Assembly (NCBI RefSeq): GCF_030915465.1
Contig: NZ_CP133267.1
Coordinates: forward strand, 4,267,001 to 4,331,000
Source of the DNA: Neobacillus sp. PS3-34
GTDB taxonomy: Bacteria; Bacillota; Bacilli; Bacillales; Cytobacillaceae
Direction: 5' to 3'
DNA length: 64,000 nucleotides
Positions 36,398 through 46,234 of this stretch are shown one piece after another. Under the pieces are notes generated by a model. That model was not told the origin of the DNA. It saw only the letters and a program-made list of their open reading frames with translations, and searched no databases. The number at the start of each line of letters is the position of its first letter. Positions within the stretch are counted from its first letter, which is position 1. The position numbers and the translations under genes are program-made.

Positions 36398-36616
36398 TTA
36401 TGGAAGTAAATATATTTCATGATAGGGAGGTGAATCCATACTGGATTTTTGCAGGCTTCCTTCTTTAACAAGGTCTTGTAACCCATTTTCTATTTCTTCC
36501 CTGCTTACGCCGTATAAATTTGCCATCTTCACCGAGGAAATAGACATATATTTTGGTTTTTTTGTTGACGATGTAATCATTGAATGAACATGCTGAAACA
36601 ATTCCTCTTTTTGCAT
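36398..36616 (-). CDS. Small winged-helix-like protein
   Basis: 72 residues from the ATG at 36616, chosen for AGAGGG 6 nt upstream; an in-frame ATG 11 codons earlier has no good SD. The pattern (SISSVKMANLYGVSREEIEN, LQDLVKEGSLQKS, PPYHEIYLLP) looks like a small winged helix-turn-helix. Placed between two FNT genes on the opposite strand, it could regulate them, but this is inference from position only. Confidence 0.6.
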   Translation of the reverse strand: MQKEELFQHVHSMITSSTKKPKYMSISSVKMANLYGVSREEIENGLQDLVKEGSLQKSSMDSPPYHEIYLLP

Positions 36617-36720
36617 TTTAATCCCTCTTTCAATTTCCTGTTTATCCATTTCTTCTTCAACAATTAATAAATTTCCCTAAATAGTAAATATTATTTTCTA
36701 TACAGATAGGAGGGAAAATC

Positions 36721-37536
36721 ATGGCGTTTCATTCTCCCCAGCAAACCGCATTGCTAGCAGTGGAAGCCGGGTCCCGAAAAGCTACTCTCCCGCTTCGCAG
36801 TATGCTGGTGCTGGGTTTTCTTGCAGGAGCGTTCATTTCAATCGGTTATTTGCTCGATTTAAGGGTAACTGCCAATTTGCCAAAAGAATGGGGAACGTTT
36901 GGTTCTTTTCTAGGTGCCTCTGTGTTTCCTGTTGGGCTCATATTAATCATCATTGGGGGTGGAGAGCTTTTAACAGGAAATATGATGGCGGTACCAATGG
37001 CATTTTTATCTAAGAAAATATCCGCTGGCAGGCTAATGAACAACTGGTTTTGGATCACAATCAGCAATTTTATTGGTGCAGTATTCGTGGCGTATATTTT
37101 TGGGCATATCACCGGGTTGACTGAAAACGGACCTTTTTTAACAAAAACTATCTCCATGGCACAGGCAAAGCTGGACGAAGGCTTCGCTGAAAGTTTCTTT
37201 TCAGGTATTGGCTGCAATTGGCTCGTAGGAATGGCAGTATGGCTTTCATACAGCTCGCAGGAGGTTAGCGGCAAGCTTTTGGGCATCTGGTTCCCAATCA
37301 TGGCCTTTGTGGCGATCGGTTTTCAGCACGTAGTCGCAAACATGTTCATTATTCCTGCCGCTATTTTTGCAGGCCATTTCACATGGATGGATTACCTCGC
37401 CAATTTCGTTCCTGTTTACTTAGGTAATGCAGTGGGAGGCAGTATCTTTGTGGCAGGGGCATACTGGCTTTCTTATAAAGGTACTTTTACCGAAACTACA
37501 AAGGGAAATTCTCAGCCAAGGGAGGCACAAAAATGA
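36721..37536 (+). CDS. Formate/nitrite transporter family channel (FNT), copy 3
   Basis: 271 residues, six helices, with GGGELLTGNMMAVPMAF, GIGCNWLVGMAVW and GFQHVVANMFIIPAA. The stop overlaps the start of the formate dehydrogenase gene (ATGA-type), so channel and enzyme are translated from one mRNA and this copy most likely supplies formate to the dehydrogenase or balances it. SD AGGAGGG. Confidence 0.92.
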   Translation: MAFHSPQQTALLAVEAGSRKATLPLRSMLVLGFLAGAFISIGYLLDLRVTANLPKEWGTFGSFLGASVFPVGLILIIIGGGELLTGNMMAVPMAFLSKKISAGRLMNNWFWITISNFIGAVFVAYIFGHITGLTENGPFLTKTISMAQAKLDEGFAESFFSGIGCNWLVGMAVWLSYSSQEVSGKLLGIWFPIMAFVAIGFQHVVANMFIIPAAIFAGHFTWMDYLANFVPVYLGNAVGGSIFVAGAYWLSYKGTFTETTKGNSQPREAQK

Positions 37537-40509
37537 ATGAAGAAAGGTTAACCTTTCATTTTAATGGAAAGGAATATACCGCGAAACAGGGCGAGACGAT
37601 ACTTGATGCTGCCAGGGAACAAGATGTATTTATCCCTGGGATTTGTTATCATCCCAATCTTGGAACGATCCAGACTTGTGATACGTGTTATGTCAATGCA
37701 AATGGAGAAATGGTCCGATCCTGTGCAACAAAGGTTGAAAGCGGGATGAAAGTTGACACAATTTCGGAGCCGGTAAAGGAAGCACAATATGAGGCTATTT
37801 CAAGGATTTTAAAAAATCATGAACTTTACTGTACGGTTTGTGACAATAACAATGGCAATTGTACCATCCATAATACGGTTGAACTGATGGAGGTAGAACA
37901 TCAAAAATATCCTTTCGCGGCGAAGCCGTACCCACCCGATAATTCCCACCCCTTTTATAGATATGAGCCGGACCAGTGCATTCTTTGCGGAAGATGCGTG
38001 GAAGCCTGCCAGGATCTGCAGGTAAATGAAACACTTACGATTGATTGGAGCAAGGAGGTACCGAGAGTTATTTGGGATAATGATGTGCCAATTGACCAGT
38101 CTTCCTGCGTTTCCTGTGGACATTGTGTAAATGTATGCCCTTGTAATGCCTTAATGGAAAAATCAATGCTTGGCAATGCAGGTTTCTTAACTGGCATTCC
38201 TCCGAGGGTACTTGCTCCCATGATTGATTTGACAAAGGAAGTGGAACCTGGATATAGGGAGATTTTTGCTATTTCTGAAGTCGAAGCAGCTATGCGGCAG
38301 GCGAGAATAGAAAGGACGAAAACTGTTTGCACATATTGTGGAGTTGGCTGCAGCTTTGAAGTCTGGACAAAAGGGAGGGAAATTCTAAAAATCCAAACAC
38401 AAACGGAAGCACCGGTTAACGGTATTTCAACCTGTGTAAAAGGGAAATGGGGCTGGGATTTTGTCAATAGTGAAGAACGTCTGACAAAGCCGCTGATTCG
38501 AAAAGGCGAGGAATTTGTTGAAGCAACCTGGGATGACCTTAGCCTAGTTGCCAGCAAACTGTCTGAAATAAAAGAAGAGCATGGAGCGCACTTAATTGGC
38601 TATATAGCCTCCTCAAAATGTTCTAATGAAGAAAATTACTTGTTCCAAAAATTCGCCAGGGCGGTTATGGGATCTAATAATGTGGACAACTGCTCGAGAT
38701 ATTGCCAGTCCCCAGCAACAGCCGGATTGATGAGAACGGTTGGTCTTGGGGGGGATTCGGGTACAATCGAGGACATTATGGCTTCCGAATTGATTGTCAT
38801 TGTCGGGGCTAACCCTGCTGAGTCCCACCCTGTGTTAGCTACCCGTATCAAGCGTGCCCACAAGCTTCACGGACAGAAACTGATAGTTGCTGATTTAAGA
38901 GAAAATGAATTGGCCAAGCGCGCCAATTTCCATGTCCATCCGAAGCCAGGAACAGATCTGATATGGCTGAATGCTGTAACAAAATATATTATTGACCAGG
39001 GCTGGCACGACATAGAGTTTTTATCCAACCGTGTTAACGGTGTAGAGGAATATTCCCAATCGCTCGAAAAATTCACACTTGAATATGCAGAAGAAAAAAC
39101 AGGGTTAACTAGAGAAGAATTATTGACACTCGCAAATATGATTCACGAAGCAAAATCTGTTTGTATGCTTTGGGCAATGGGTGTTACACAACACATGGGT
39201 GCGACTGATACGAGTACGGCTATTTCAAATCTGCTCTTGGTTACAGGCAATTATGGACGAAAGGGAACAGGGGCTTATCCTTTAAGAGGTCACAATAACG
39301 TTCAGGGGGCATGTGATTTTGGAACAATGCCAGCCTGGATGCCGGGCTATGAACCTGTTCAGGATCCGGAAGTACGTGAAAAATATGAAAAGGCTTGGGG
39401 GGTCTCTCTCCCTGAAGAACCAGGAATGGACAATCACCATATGGTCGAAGGAATGGATAAAGGCAAGCTTAAGGCCTCTATTTGTTCGGTGAAGATATGG
39501 CACTTGTTGATGCTAATTCGAATCATGTGGAAGCAGCATTTGAAAAATTGGATTTCTTTGTGGTCCAGGATGTTTTCTTCAGCAGAACGGCACGTTATGC
39601 TGATGTTATTTTACCTGCAGCTCCAAGTCTTGAAAAGGATGGAACCTTTACGAATACAGAGAGGCGGATTCAGCGTTTCCACAAAGTTTTTGAGCCACTG
39701 GGTGATTCTAAGCCAGACTGGAAAATTTTTCAAGAGGTCGCGAACAGACTTGGAGCAAACTGGAGCTATGAGCATCCTTCAGAAATTATGGCCGAAGCAG
39801 CCAGCCTGGCTCCTATTTTCTCTGGTGTAAGCTATGAGCGTCTGGAAGGATGGGAATCACAGGTATGGCCGGTGTCGCCGGATGGCAAAGATACTCCTCT
39901 TCTGTATAAGGATCGCTTTCCATTTCCGGACGGAAAGGCAAAACTTGTTCCAGTTGATTGGACCCCGCCATTCGATCCAGGAGAAGAGTTCGATCTTCAC
40001 TTAAATAACGGAAGGCTGCTAGAGCATTTTCATGAAGGCAATATGACGTATCGCAACGAAGGCCTGACCCATAAGGTTCCATATCCATGGCTGGAGGTCT
40101 CGTTACAGTTGGCGTTAGAAAGGGCCTTAAGGACGGCACTTTAGTAAAATTGACTTCCCCATACGGTGAGGTCGAGGTACGTGTAATGGTTACAGACAGG
40201 GTGAAAGGTAATGAGCTGTATCTGCCAATGAACACACGTGATGAGGAGCAGGCAGTTAATCGACTCACTAGCAGCTATCACGATATTATTACCCATACGC
40301 CAGCCTACAAGGAAATGGGTGTCCGAATGGAAGTCCTCGAAATAGAAGGGGAACCGCCATTGCCGAAGCATAATCACCGCTTTGGAAACAGGGTACCGCA
40401 AATCAGTGTCAAAGTAGAAGAAAAGTGGAAAAGAGAAGACTTTACACCGATTGAAAATCTAATTGATTTAAGGGGGGATGAATATGGCGAGGGCAATTAC
40501 GCAAATTAG
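37533..40509 (+). pseudogene. Formate dehydrogenase catalytic subunit (FdhA/YrhE-type), frame broken twice
   Basis: About 992 residues after repair, the length of YrhE/YjgC. N-terminal 2Fe-2S ferredoxin (CYHPN, CDTC and RSC cysteines, residues about 37-65), a His-Cys3 cluster (YCTVCDNNNGNC), two 4Fe-4S motifs (CILCGRCVEAC, CVSCGHCVNVCPC), then the molybdopterin domain with CTYCGVGC and SRYCQSPATAGL, where Cys stands in the position of Sec in E. coli FdhH. The C-terminal domain is in two further frames. Breaks at GGCC 39473-39476 (restores LKALYLFGEDMALVD) and GGGCC 40122-40126 (restores LERGLKDGTLVKL). NAD or another acceptor subunit is not encoded nearby. Confidence 0.88.
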
Positions 40510-40987
40510 AAAGATTGAAACAAACCCAGAGGAGCTGCAAGTCCAAGCTTCCGCAGAAATCATGCAGGTGTTAACAGAAAATAAAGACGCGATCATTGCA
40601 GCAATTGGAGTCTTAAAGGGCTTAAATGAAATGAAAATCCTTGAATCCGTCCAGGCTCTTATGGCAAAAGGCGAGGACGTAGGAGTTATCGCGATCCAGC
40701 AGCTGAATCAGCCTGGAATGCACAATATCATTAAGAATGCGATGGGTGCTTTTAAATTCCTTGGTACACTCCAGCCAGATCAGATGAATACACTTCTGGA
40801 AGGCGTCGGGCATGGACTGAAAAAGATGTCACATACCGGTGAAAAAGGTGAAAAGCAAAGTGTCTGGCGGTTAAGGGCGAGATTTTGGACGCCGGAAATA
40901 CGCGCAGCCATGACCACAATGGTGGATTTCTTGCAGGGAATGGGAGAAGTGTTTTTGAGGAATCGGAGGGAAAATGAACAAAAATAA
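40484..40987 (+). CDS. DUF1641 protein (YrhD/YjgD-like formate dehydrogenase partner)
   Basis: 167 residues from the ATG at 40484, with GGGGGG 6 nt upstream; an ATG at 40478 is an alternative. It overlaps the fdh stop codon. DUF1641 region: LKGLNEMKILESVQALMAKG, then QLNQPGMHNIIKNAMGAFKF. The same pairing (yrhED, yjgCD) occurs in B. subtilis. Likely an accessory subunit, but its role is not known. Confidence 0.8.
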   Translation: MARAITQIRKIETNPEELQVQASAEIMQVLTENKDAIIAAIGVLKGLNEMKILESVQALMAKGEDVGVIAIQQLNQPGMHNIIKNAMGAFKFLGTLQPDQMNTLLEGVGHGLKKMSHTGEKGEKQSVWRLRARFWTPEIRAAMTTMVDFLQGMGEVFLRNRRENEQK

Positions 40988-41053
40988 GAAGAGAAGGGGA
41001 TAATCAGGGGCACCTCGCCTCCAGATTGACCAGCAACAGAAAGGGTGAGAATT

Positions 41054-41284
41054 GTGGAAAATGGTGTTTTGAAAGTGAGAAATATTCAAAATCAACAGGA
41101 CGCCGATAAGATTTTGGAAGCTCTAAATCATGTATGGGGAATAGATAAAGTGGAAATAAACCAAACCAAGGGGGAAGCGTCCTTCGCATATGATGAGAGA
41201 ATGGCTTCTACGGAAGATTTTGTCCAGGCAGTAAAAGATAGCGGCTTTGAAGTTACGGATAAAATGGAGGTGACTAAACCATGA
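41054..41284 (+). CDS. HMA-like small protein lacking the CxxC motif
   Basis: 76 residues, GTG start at 41054 after AAGGGTGAG. The spacing of hydrophobic residues (GVLKVRNIQNQQDADKILEA, GIDKVEINQTKGEASFAYDE, FVQAVKDSGFEV) is that of the ferredoxin-like heavy-metal-associated fold of copper chaperones. However, the GMTCxxC metal loop is replaced by NIQNQQDA, so it should not bind copper that way. It overlaps the next gene by ATGA and belongs to the formate operon. Confidence 0.65.
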   Translation: MENGVLKVRNIQNQQDADKILEALNHVWGIDKVEINQTKGEASFAYDERMASTEDFVQAVKDSGFEVTDKMEVTKP

Positions 41285-41418
41285 GACTTTGCGAGGTTTG
41301 CGGGATGAAGGAGGAACCGGAATTAGTCGATCCGGATGAAAAAAATCATGTCGTCCTTCACGTTTGCGAGAGCTGCCGCCAGGAAAGAAAATACAACCCG
41401 CTGAATTGGATTTTTTAA
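41281..41418 (+). CDS. 45-residue zinc-ribbon-like protein
   Basis: ATG at 41281 overlaps the preceding stop (ATGA). The protein begins MRLCEVCGMKEEPELVD and continues HVVLHVCESCRQER, ending NPLNWIF. Two CxxC knuckles separated by about 25 residues suggest a single zinc ribbon. Last gene of the FNT3-fdh-DUF1641-HMA-like operon. It could be a cofactor-insertion or assembly helper; this is inferred only from position and metal motif. Confidence 0.65.
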   Translation: MRLCEVCGMKEEPELVDPDEKNHVVLHVCESCRQERKYNPLNWIF

Positions 41419-41705
41419 AGGAACATCCTTAGATAAAAACAGCATGGGATCCATGCTGAAAAGAATCAATAGTATTGTTTTGCCTTGAATCGTGATCGGT
41501 GAGAGTGAGAAGGTTTTCTAAAAAACAACCTTATCGTTGTGCTATTAATTACTATCTATTTGCTAGCAATTAGATAGAGGTGAAACAGATTCACTTTAAA
41601 AACATTGCCAATCCTTGTCGAAACAAAGCTGTTCTTATTATTGGACAGCTTTTTTTATCGAATCATTCCTTTTTACTGCGAAATCTAAATTTAGTAAAAA
41701 ATAAG
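41419..41705. other. Gene-free region with hairpins and a terminator
   Basis: Contains the palindrome CAGCATGGGATCCATGCTG (41441-41459) after the formate operon and an intrinsic terminator, AGCTGT / ACAGCT with a run of T, at about 41627-41660. Between them lie about 165 nt with several short complementary segments (e.g. AAGGTTTTCT / CAACCTT) but no riboswitch class that I recognise. Confidence 0.5.
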
Positions 41706-41735
41706 TTGACAAACCGACGGTCGGTATTTTAAGAT
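41706..41735 (+). promoter_or_regulatory. Promoter with TetR operator of the VC0807-like operon
   Basis: TTGACA (41706-41711), 18-nt spacer, TAAGAT (41730-41735). The spacer contains ACCGAC-G-GTCGGT (41713-41725), a perfect palindrome apart from its centre and of the GACCGACNGGTC type bound by TetR-family proteins. The operon's own TetR gene (42454) is the natural ligand. Confidence 0.6.
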
Positions 41736-41772
41736 TTGATTAGAAGGATTTGGATATTAAGGGGAGATATGG

Positions 41773-42429
41773 ATGTTTGCTCAATCACAACGTAAAGTAA
41801 TTCAATCAGTTTTGCTTAGCATTTTTTTAAATGGAATCATGCCGCTCGTTGTTTATAATCTATTACTGGGTCACTATTCAAGTTTTAATTCATTGCTAAT
41901 CGCAACACTCATTCCGTTGGCAGATAACTTTTATCACTTTATCAAACATAAAAAGGCTGATGCATTTGGATTATTTATGCTTACTGGATTTATTTTAAGC
42001 CTCGTGGCGTTTTTTATGGGTGGCAGCGAGAAATGGATTTTAATGAGGGAGTCGATGGTCACAGGTTTACTTGGATTCATTTTTATAGGTTCATTATTTT
42101 TTAAACGCCCGCTCATTTACCATTTTGCGATTCGCTTCAGCAATAGTGGTGATGAAAAGAAAGGCCAATTTGCGCAGAATTGGAATCTTGCATATTTCCG
42201 TTATGTTATAAGATTAATGACAGCTGTCTGGGGTGTGGCGCTATTAGGTGAAGCAATCATAAAAATGCTTCTGGTGTTCCGTCTTTCAGTTTCATCGTTT
42301 TTAGCTGTTTCACCAATTGTTTTTTATTCCATTTTAGGTGTTACGATTGCCTGGACAGTATTGTACCGAAGGCATGCGAAAACAAAAATGGACGAAATCC
42401 TGCCGCCTGCAGGTGGTTTTGTTCAGTAA
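41773..42429 (+). CDS. VC0807-like integral membrane protein
   Basis: 218 residues with about six membrane helices. It starts NGIMPLVVYNLL and has the family element MGGSEKWILMRESMVTGLLG (about 85-104). This resembles the VC0807 family of uncharacterised membrane proteins, often found with TetR regulators. First gene of an operon controlled by the operator at 41713-41725. Role unknown. Confidence 0.7.
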   Translation: MFAQSQRKVIQSVLLSIFLNGIMPLVVYNLLLGHYSSFNSLLIATLIPLADNFYHFIKHKKADAFGLFMLTGFILSLVAFFMGGSEKWILMRESMVTGLLGFIFIGSLFFKRPLIYHFAIRFSNSGDEKKGQFAQNWNLAYFRYVIRLMTAVWGVALLGEAIIKMLLVFRLSVSSFLAVSPIVFYSILGVTIAWTVLYRRHAKTKMDEILPPAGGFVQ

Positions 42430-42453
42430 AGAAGAGTAAGGAAGGTTGATAAT

Positions 42454-43047
42454 ATGGCAAACACAACAATTTACGATAATCCCAGCTTTCAAAAAATCCT
42501 TATAACTACTGAAGAAATCATCCTTGAAAAGGGCTGCCGTAAAACAACACTGCGGGATATTATTGAAAGATCCGGCCTGTCTAAGGGTGCCATTTATCAT
42601 TATGTAGAAAGTAAGGATGAACTATTTGGGCTCATCCTCCAGTCAAAAATCGAGAAAATGAACGAAGAGTTTCATCAGGCTGTAGCAAACTCATTAAGGG
42701 AATCGGCTTCAAAACCATTTGGTGTTGTGAGCGAAAATTTTGATTCTAGGCAGAACAAAAAGGACGCTGCTAATTTAATCTTTGTTTATTTACTTAGCCA
42801 GGAGAACGAAAAGGTAACGAATATTTTGAACCAAGTTTATCGATACAGTAAAGAAACAGGAATACGCTGGATTAAAATGGGGCAGGAAAACGGGGTGATT
42901 CCAAAAGAAATTAATGCCGAGAAAATGGCAGTTATGTTTATGACATTTTCCTATGGATTGCGCGTCACCCAATTTTTATCGGCGGCCGAAGAAGAAAAGA
43001 TTGAGCTCAGCGATATCTTTAAACTGCTTACTAAAACACTGACATAA
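42454..43047 (+). CDS. TetR/AcrR family transcriptional regulator
   Basis: 197 residues. HTH at about 15-60 (TTEEIILEKGCRKTTLRDI, SGLSKGAIYHYVESKDELF). C-terminal helical ligand domain. Second gene of its operon and probable autorepressor through ACCGACGGTCGGT upstream of 41773. AAGGAAGG SD. Confidence 0.85.
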   Translation: MANTTIYDNPSFQKILITTEEIILEKGCRKTTLRDIIERSGLSKGAIYHYVESKDELFGLILQSKIEKMNEEFHQAVANSLRESASKPFGVVSENFDSRQNKKDAANLIFVYLLSQENEKVTNILNQVYRYSKETGIRWIKMGQENGVIPKEINAEKMAVMFMTFSYGLRVTQFLSAAEEEKIELSDIFKLLTKTLT

Positions 43048-43063
43048 TATAGAGGTGGAATAT

Positions 43064-43567
43064 ATGGAAATCATTCCGCTTGGCATGGAGCATTTTCCAA
43101 GCACAAACCAATTGTATCGGGATGTAACCAGGGATTTACGGAAGAGTGGCATATATCAATGGGATTTTTTTTATCCGAATCGCTTTATTATTAAATCCGA
43201 TTTGAAAACGGGCAATTTTTTCGGAATCACAAAGGATAATGGAGTAATAGGAGCAATAGTAATTGATAATAAGAGAAATGAAAAGTACGAGAATTTCAGC
43301 TGGTCGGAGCCAGCTGAAAGCTCATTAATCATTCATCGTCTGGCTGTCCATCCTTTATCACAGGGAAAAGGACTGGGCAAAAAACTTCTGGCTTTTGCAG
43401 AGGATCACGCCATGGAGAGTGGCTTTAAAAGCATCCGGCTCGATGTTTTTTCGAATAACCCAGGTGCAGTTATGTTGTACGAACGAGCAGGATATGAGGA
43501 GAGAGGATCGGTCCATTATCCATTTAGAAAAGCTCTATATAAGTGTTATGAAAAAGTCTTAACATAA
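43064..43567 (+). CDS. GNAT family N-acetyltransferase
   Basis: 167 residues from the ATG at 43064 (GAGGTG 6-8 nt upstream). Acetyl-CoA loop RLAVHPLSQGKGLGKKLLAF (about 88-107), motif B RLDVFSNNPGAVMLYERAGY. Same operon as the TetR gene, 16 nt downstream. Substrate unknown. Confidence 0.85.
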   Translation: MEIIPLGMEHFPSTNQLYRDVTRDLRKSGIYQWDFFYPNRFIIKSDLKTGNFFGITKDNGVIGAIVIDNKRNEKYENFSWSEPAESSLIIHRLAVHPLSQGKGLGKKLLAFAEDHAMESGFKSIRLDVFSNNPGAVMLYERAGYEERGSVHYPFRKALYKCYEKVLT

Positions 43568-43593
43568 AAATGATGTGCAAAGGGGAAATTGGG

Positions 43594-44238
43594 ATGAACA
43601 AATATCGTTTTAGAGTGGCTGGGGTATACCTAATGATCTTGCTGTTCACCGCTTATATTTTTTTCATGTATTTGCTGAATGGCGCTGAACACGCTCCGAT
43701 TCTTGAAGGTAAAATGAAGGATGCTGGTTTTACGTATTCAACATATAAATTATTCTTTTATCCACATTTATTATTGGGAATCATTGCGCTGTCCATCGGG
43801 CCATTTCAATTTTTAAAAGCCAGCCGAAAAAAAATAAATCTTCATAAAATTTTAGGCCGCATATATGCCTTTACAATTCTAATAAACGTCCTCTTAGTAC
43901 CCTACATCAGTTTATTTTCCACTGGCGGAACAGGCTCAATGATTGCCTTCCTTGTGCTGGATGCATTTTGGCTTTTTACCACATCTATTGGGATTCTTCG
44001 GATCTATCAACGCAAGTTAAAACAGCATCAGGAATGGATGAAAAGAAGTTATGCCATCACCTTGGTATTTGTTTCATTTAGAATCATTGTGATCCCGTTA
44101 TCCTTATTATTGGATTCCTCCATTGCCTTTCCTGTCGGGGTACTTATTTCCATTGCAGTAAATTTGGCGGCTGCAGAGTGGATTATTAACCGAAAACAAC
44201 CAAAGAAAGTGCCTAGCAAACATTTGCCGGTTATTTAA
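43594..44238 (+). CDS. DUF2306-like membrane protein
   Basis: 214 residues from the ATG at 43594 (AGGGGAAA upstream). Six to seven hydrophobic segments. KINLHKILGRIYAFTILINV with a His in a helix and LKQHQEWMKRSYAIT match the DUF2306 family, which may bind heme through such histidines. Last gene of the TetR-controlled operon. Confidence 0.65.
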   Translation: MNKYRFRVAGVYLMILLFTAYIFFMYLLNGAEHAPILEGKMKDAGFTYSTYKLFFYPHLLLGIIALSIGPFQFLKASRKKINLHKILGRIYAFTILINVLLVPYISLFSTGGTGSMIAFLVLDAFWLFTTSIGILRIYQRKLKQHQEWMKRSYAITLVFVSFRIIVIPLSLLLDSSIAFPVGVLISIAVNLAAAEWIINRKQPKKVPSKHLPVI

Positions 44239-44340
44239 ATATAATCAATATTTAAAAATGAACGATTGTTATCAAGTAAACGTCTAATTATCAAGTTATT
44301 AAAATAATATTTTCTAAGTTTGAGAGGAGCAATAAAAAGC

Positions 44341-45248
44341 ATGTCTGCTTTTATTCATGTAGAGCAAGTTTCAAAGAGTTATGAGTCTCAAAAGGTTTTA
44401 AAAAACGTATCCTTTTCAGTTGAAGAGGGAAAGGTTGTAGGCCTCCGAGGCCCAATGGCGCTGGAAAAACAACCATGATTCGATTGCTTAATGGTGTCAT
44501 TGAAGCAGATGGAGGGAAAATGAGCGTCGGTGGCTGGAATCCAGCTGTCAATGGGCATGAGATCCGAAAAATGTGCGGAATATTAACAGATGGAGCCGGC
44601 CTTTATTTTGAAATGTCAGGCTTGGAAAATTTAGAGTTTTTCGCCAGGATATACGGTGCGTATGATAGAAAAAGAATACAAACGCTGCTTGAGGAGTTTG
44701 CTTTGGCAGAGCATCAGAATAAAAAGGTGGGGCTATACAGCACAGGAATGAAGAAAAGGCTGGGGATGATTAAAGCATTGCTTAATAAGCCTCAATTGTT
44801 ATTTTTGGATGAACCTACGAATGGGCTTGATCCAGAGGGAATCCGCCTGGTTTATGATTATGTAACCAAATTGAATCGGCAGGAAGGAACGACCATATTT
44901 CTTTGTTCTCATATTCTGCATCAGCTTGAGAATATCTGTGATTCTTTCATGTTCCTCGAAGGGGGAAGTATCCTTGAAAACGGAACAAAGCAAGAGCTGG
45001 AAGATAAATATGTAACAGAAGTACGATTAAGAGTTGAGACAGGGCTGCCAATTTTGTCATCAACCTGGAACGGATACCCCGTCCGCGATTTGGGATCTAC
45101 TGGCTTGGAATTCACTTTGCTAAACAAGGGATCCATTGCGCCTCTTCTTCAAAAAATTGCGGCTGAATCCTGGATCCATCATGTAGAAATTGAAAACAGG
45201 GATTTGGAATCTCTATACTTTACGATTCGGGGTGCAAGCAATGAATAG
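44341..45248 (+). pseudogene. ABC transporter ATP-binding protein, frame broken inside Walker A
   Basis: About 302 residues. The first frame starts at the ATG at 44341 (GAGAGGAGC upstream) and reads EQVSKSYESQKVLKNVSFSV, then shifts at GGCCC (44449-44453). One added C gives LRGPNGAGKTTMIRLLNG, a complete Walker A. The second frame has the signature LYSTGMKKRLGMIKALL, Walker B LLFLDEPTNGLDPEG and the H-loop SH. The family is that of ABC-2 exporters (CcmA-like). It overlaps the permease gene by 8 nt. Confidence 0.85.
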
Positions 45249-46071
45249 ACAGGTAATTTGGGCAATTGCCAGGAAAGATATGAAGGGTATTACAAGTAAT
45301 AGCCAGGTATGGCTCGGTTTCATTATTACACCCTTGTTATTTTGCCTCTTGATGCCAGGAGGAATGATTTTAGCCGCCAAGTATCTTCCGATTACTGACA
45401 GCGATTTAATTTCAATGCTTCATAAGGTTTTAAAGAGCCTGCCAGATGGTGATATCAAAAAAACAATACAAACGTTGCCATCGGTAAACCATCAAATCAT
45501 TTATGTGGTTATTAACTATTTCCTTGGATCTTTATTTCTAATGGTTCCTTGCCTTAACTCAATGACGATTGCCACGAACAGCTTTGTTGGTGAAAAAGAG
45601 AGGCGTACCCTTGAAAGTTTACTGTTTGCACCTATCACAGTAAAAGAACTATTTATAGGAAAAGTGCTTGCTGCCTTCATTCCGGTTATGTCAATTACCC
45701 TGGGAAGCTTCCTCTGTTTTGCTATTGTTGCAGATGGCTTGACTTATTCAATGTATGATCATCTATTACTGCCTAACGGAAACTGGCTATTAATGATTTT
45801 TTGGTTATCACCCATTATTTCATTACTGACAATCCTATTTAGCGTGCTTGTTTCTTCCAGGGTTCAAACCTTTCAGGCAGCACAGCAGCTCGGCGGACTT
45901 ATTGTACTCCCGATCTTCCTTTTATTGGTCAGCCAGGCAACTGGTTTTCTTGTTTTAAGGCCGATCATAGTTTTCTTTATTGGTATCGGTTTGTTAATAA
46001 TTTGTTTTATTGTTCTTCAGCAGATTACAAAATGGAATAATCGAAATGTATTATTCGAAAAACAATTATAG
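45241..46071 (+). CDS. ABC-2 type transporter permease
   Basis: 276 residues from the ATG at 45241. Six hydrophobic segments plus the GEKERRTLESLLFAPITVKELFIGK element (about residues 120-145) typical of ABC-2 permeases of the Nat/YhaP type. Works with the ATPase encoded just upstream, probably exporting a lipid, peptide or sodium; substrate unknown. Confidence 0.85.
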   Translation: MNRQVIWAIARKDMKGITSNSQVWLGFIITPLLFCLLMPGGMILAAKYLPITDSDLISMLHKVLKSLPDGDIKKTIQTLPSVNHQIIYVVINYFLGSLFLMVPCLNSMTIATNSFVGEKERRTLESLLFAPITVKELFIGKVLAAFIPVMSITLGSFLCFAIVADGLTYSMYDHLLLPNGNWLLMIFWLSPIISLLTILFSVLVSSRVQTFQAAQQLGGLIVLPIFLLLVSQATGFLVLRPIIVFFIGIGLLIICFIVLQQITKWNNRNVLFEKQL

Positions 46072-46122
46072 ATTTAATTGTGTCTTTGAAGTTTTTTGGG
46101 GAAAAATGCTTAAAATTGATGG

Positions 46123-46153
46123 GCGGATTGCGTTTATAAGCAATCCGTTTTGT
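46123..46153 (+). terminator. Terminator of the ABC operon
   Basis: CGGATTGC / GCAATCCG stem with a T-rich tail. Confidence 0.65.
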
Positions 46154-46234
46154 TCACTTCGACCACATTAGAAATAAACAATATGTTAATACTAAAAAAA
46201 ATACTTATTTTCTTTTAATGGGTGGTCATTATGA

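Noticed and set aside
37533..40509. Selenocysteine in formate dehydrogenase
   Set aside because: The catalytic position reads as an ordinary Cys (SRYCQS); no in-frame TGA there. The breaks are frameshifts at GGCC sites.
41460..41625. Possible riboswitch before the VC0807-like operon
   Set aside because: Some complementary segments, but no match to any class I know, and the operon has its own promoter downstream at 41706.
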